From positions 16,151,001 through 16,215,000 of the forward strand of contig CM073907.1 of assembly GCA_037176705.1 (NCBI GenBank): a stretch of 64,000 nucleotides of DNA. Reading direction: 5' to 3'. Source of the DNA: Molossus alvarezi (taxonomy: Eukaryota > Chordata > Mammalia > Chiroptera > Molossidae). The stretch's first letter is position 1. Each line of letters starts with the position of its first letter. A model generated the notes under the pieces. The model made no database searches and had not been told where the DNA came from. It saw only the letters and a list, made by a program, of their open reading frames with translations. The position numbers were made by a program, and so were the translations under genes. Of this stretch, positions 63,346-64,000 are shown piece after piece.

Positions 63346-63605
63346 GTTTAGGTGAATGTGTACAGGAGTGAGTGTGTGAGTGTGTGTGTACTGTGTGAAT
63401 ATGTGTGTTGATGTATGTGAGGATGTGTGCATGTGTGTGCATGAATGAGTGTGTACTGTGTATGTATGATGATATGTGTATTGTGACTGTGTGCATGAAT
63501 GAGTGTGTACTGTGTGAATATGTATGATGATGTGTGTGCATATCAGTACAGGGATGTGAGTGGGAGTGAGTGGGAGTGTGAATGTGTGTATGGTGAGTGT
63601 GTTTT
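63346..63605 (+). repeat. GT-rich low-complexity tract with 54-bp direct repeat
   Basis: Degenerate TGTG-rich DNA. GTGCATGAATGAGTGTGTAC occurs at 63437 and again at 63491, so part of it is a 54-bp duplication. The His/Thr/Ser-rich minus-strand frame here is low complexity. Confidence 0.85.
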
Positions 63606-64000
63606 GCTGTGCAGGGTCCTAAGAGTAGACTGGGTAGAGGTTAAGCCTAAGGGGTGAGAGAACCGGGGCTTGTGGCTTTGACTTTAGCAAGGGGTGGGGA
63701 TGGGTGCCACGTAAGGGGTGGCAGGGTGGAGAGGAGCTTCTGTGGAGCCAAAGAGTCTCAAACACCAGCTGGGATTTAAATAGGCCAGTTCTGACCTGAC
63801 TCCTGGAGGCCAGGTCAGCAGTCAGCCAGAGGAGGGGAGAGGCTCTGAGCTGCGGGGTATCACTTCCTGCCCCCTGCTTTCCTTTCACCTTCTGGCCTCC
63901 TGCACCCCTCCTCTCATCTCCCTACCATTTCTGGCTGGGCTTGGTTCTATGATGCCTCTCTCCACTCTCTCTGTGCTCACTCCTTCAGTGATCCCCGGTC
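63606..64000. other. Window end, nothing recognised
   Basis: GC-moderate sequence without recognised repeat or exon. It runs off the window. Confidence 0.4.

Noticed and set aside
63101..63541. His/Thr/Ser-rich 146-codon minus-strand frame as a protein.
   Set aside because: It is the translation of a GT-rich low-complexity tract.
1..64000. Undescribed prokaryotic-type or viral gene system.
   Set aside because: The whole window is mammalian interspersed-repeat and noncoding DNA. No operon-like gene order, viral core gene or plasmid/phage feature is present.

Overview
This is mammalian nuclear DNA, most likely from a bat of the Yangochiroptera (vespertilionid-like). About thirteen copies of a tRNA-headed SINE match what I recall of the bat Ves family: a head like CCTGGCCAGTTTGGCTCAGC, a GGTTCGGTTCC B box, and a tail reading GAAAAATGTCCTCGGGTGAG. 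They sit beside lineage-specific L1 copies and old mammalian repeats (MIR, L2, MER5A/MER20-type hAT, Tigger, MaLR-like LTRs). I found no protein-coding exon, no functional RNA gene and no prokaryotic or viral system that I can support. Long open frames are either decayed L1 ORFs or chance frames in GC-rich DNA. All family names come from recognition by eye, not from a database search.

Layout. 1-18.2 kb is a mosaic of L1 pieces in both orientations: minus-strand copies at 1-292, 293-4558, 4878-8415, 15421-15720 and 15722-18206, and plus-strand copies at 8416-9281 and 9285-14540. An unexplained GC-rich block lies at about 14545-15205. 18.2-23.8 kb is a tandem array of about 75 monomers of about 73 bp, abutting truncated L1 ORF2 sequence at 18206. 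23.8-32 kb is largely single-copy DNA with MIR, L2, MER5A and a possible LTR. 32-37 kb is a decayed old L1 carrying nested SINEs, an hAT element and an LTR. 37.0-42.9 kb is a full-length minus-strand L1 with a perfect 13-bp target-site duplication. 43-64 kb is single-copy sequence with scattered SINEs, L2, MIR, an LTR with a 5-bp duplication, a Tigger-type MITE and simple repeats.

Most interesting points. (1) The 73-bp array has about 1.5 related units, in the same orientation relative to L1 sense, inside the 5' UTR-like region of the plus-strand L1 at about 10.0-10.1 kb. The array may therefore be an amplified L1 promoter monomer, or the VNTR part of a composite retroelement. (2) The full-length L1 keeps a 1274-codon ORF2 frame broken only by three nonsense codons. 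(3) Two plus-strand L1 segments share the same odd composite structure, ORF2 start joined to 3' UTR plus A-rich tail joined to ORF2 linker, implying a common rearranged ancestor. (4) Several insertions have clear target-site duplications that give a relative chronology of transposition.
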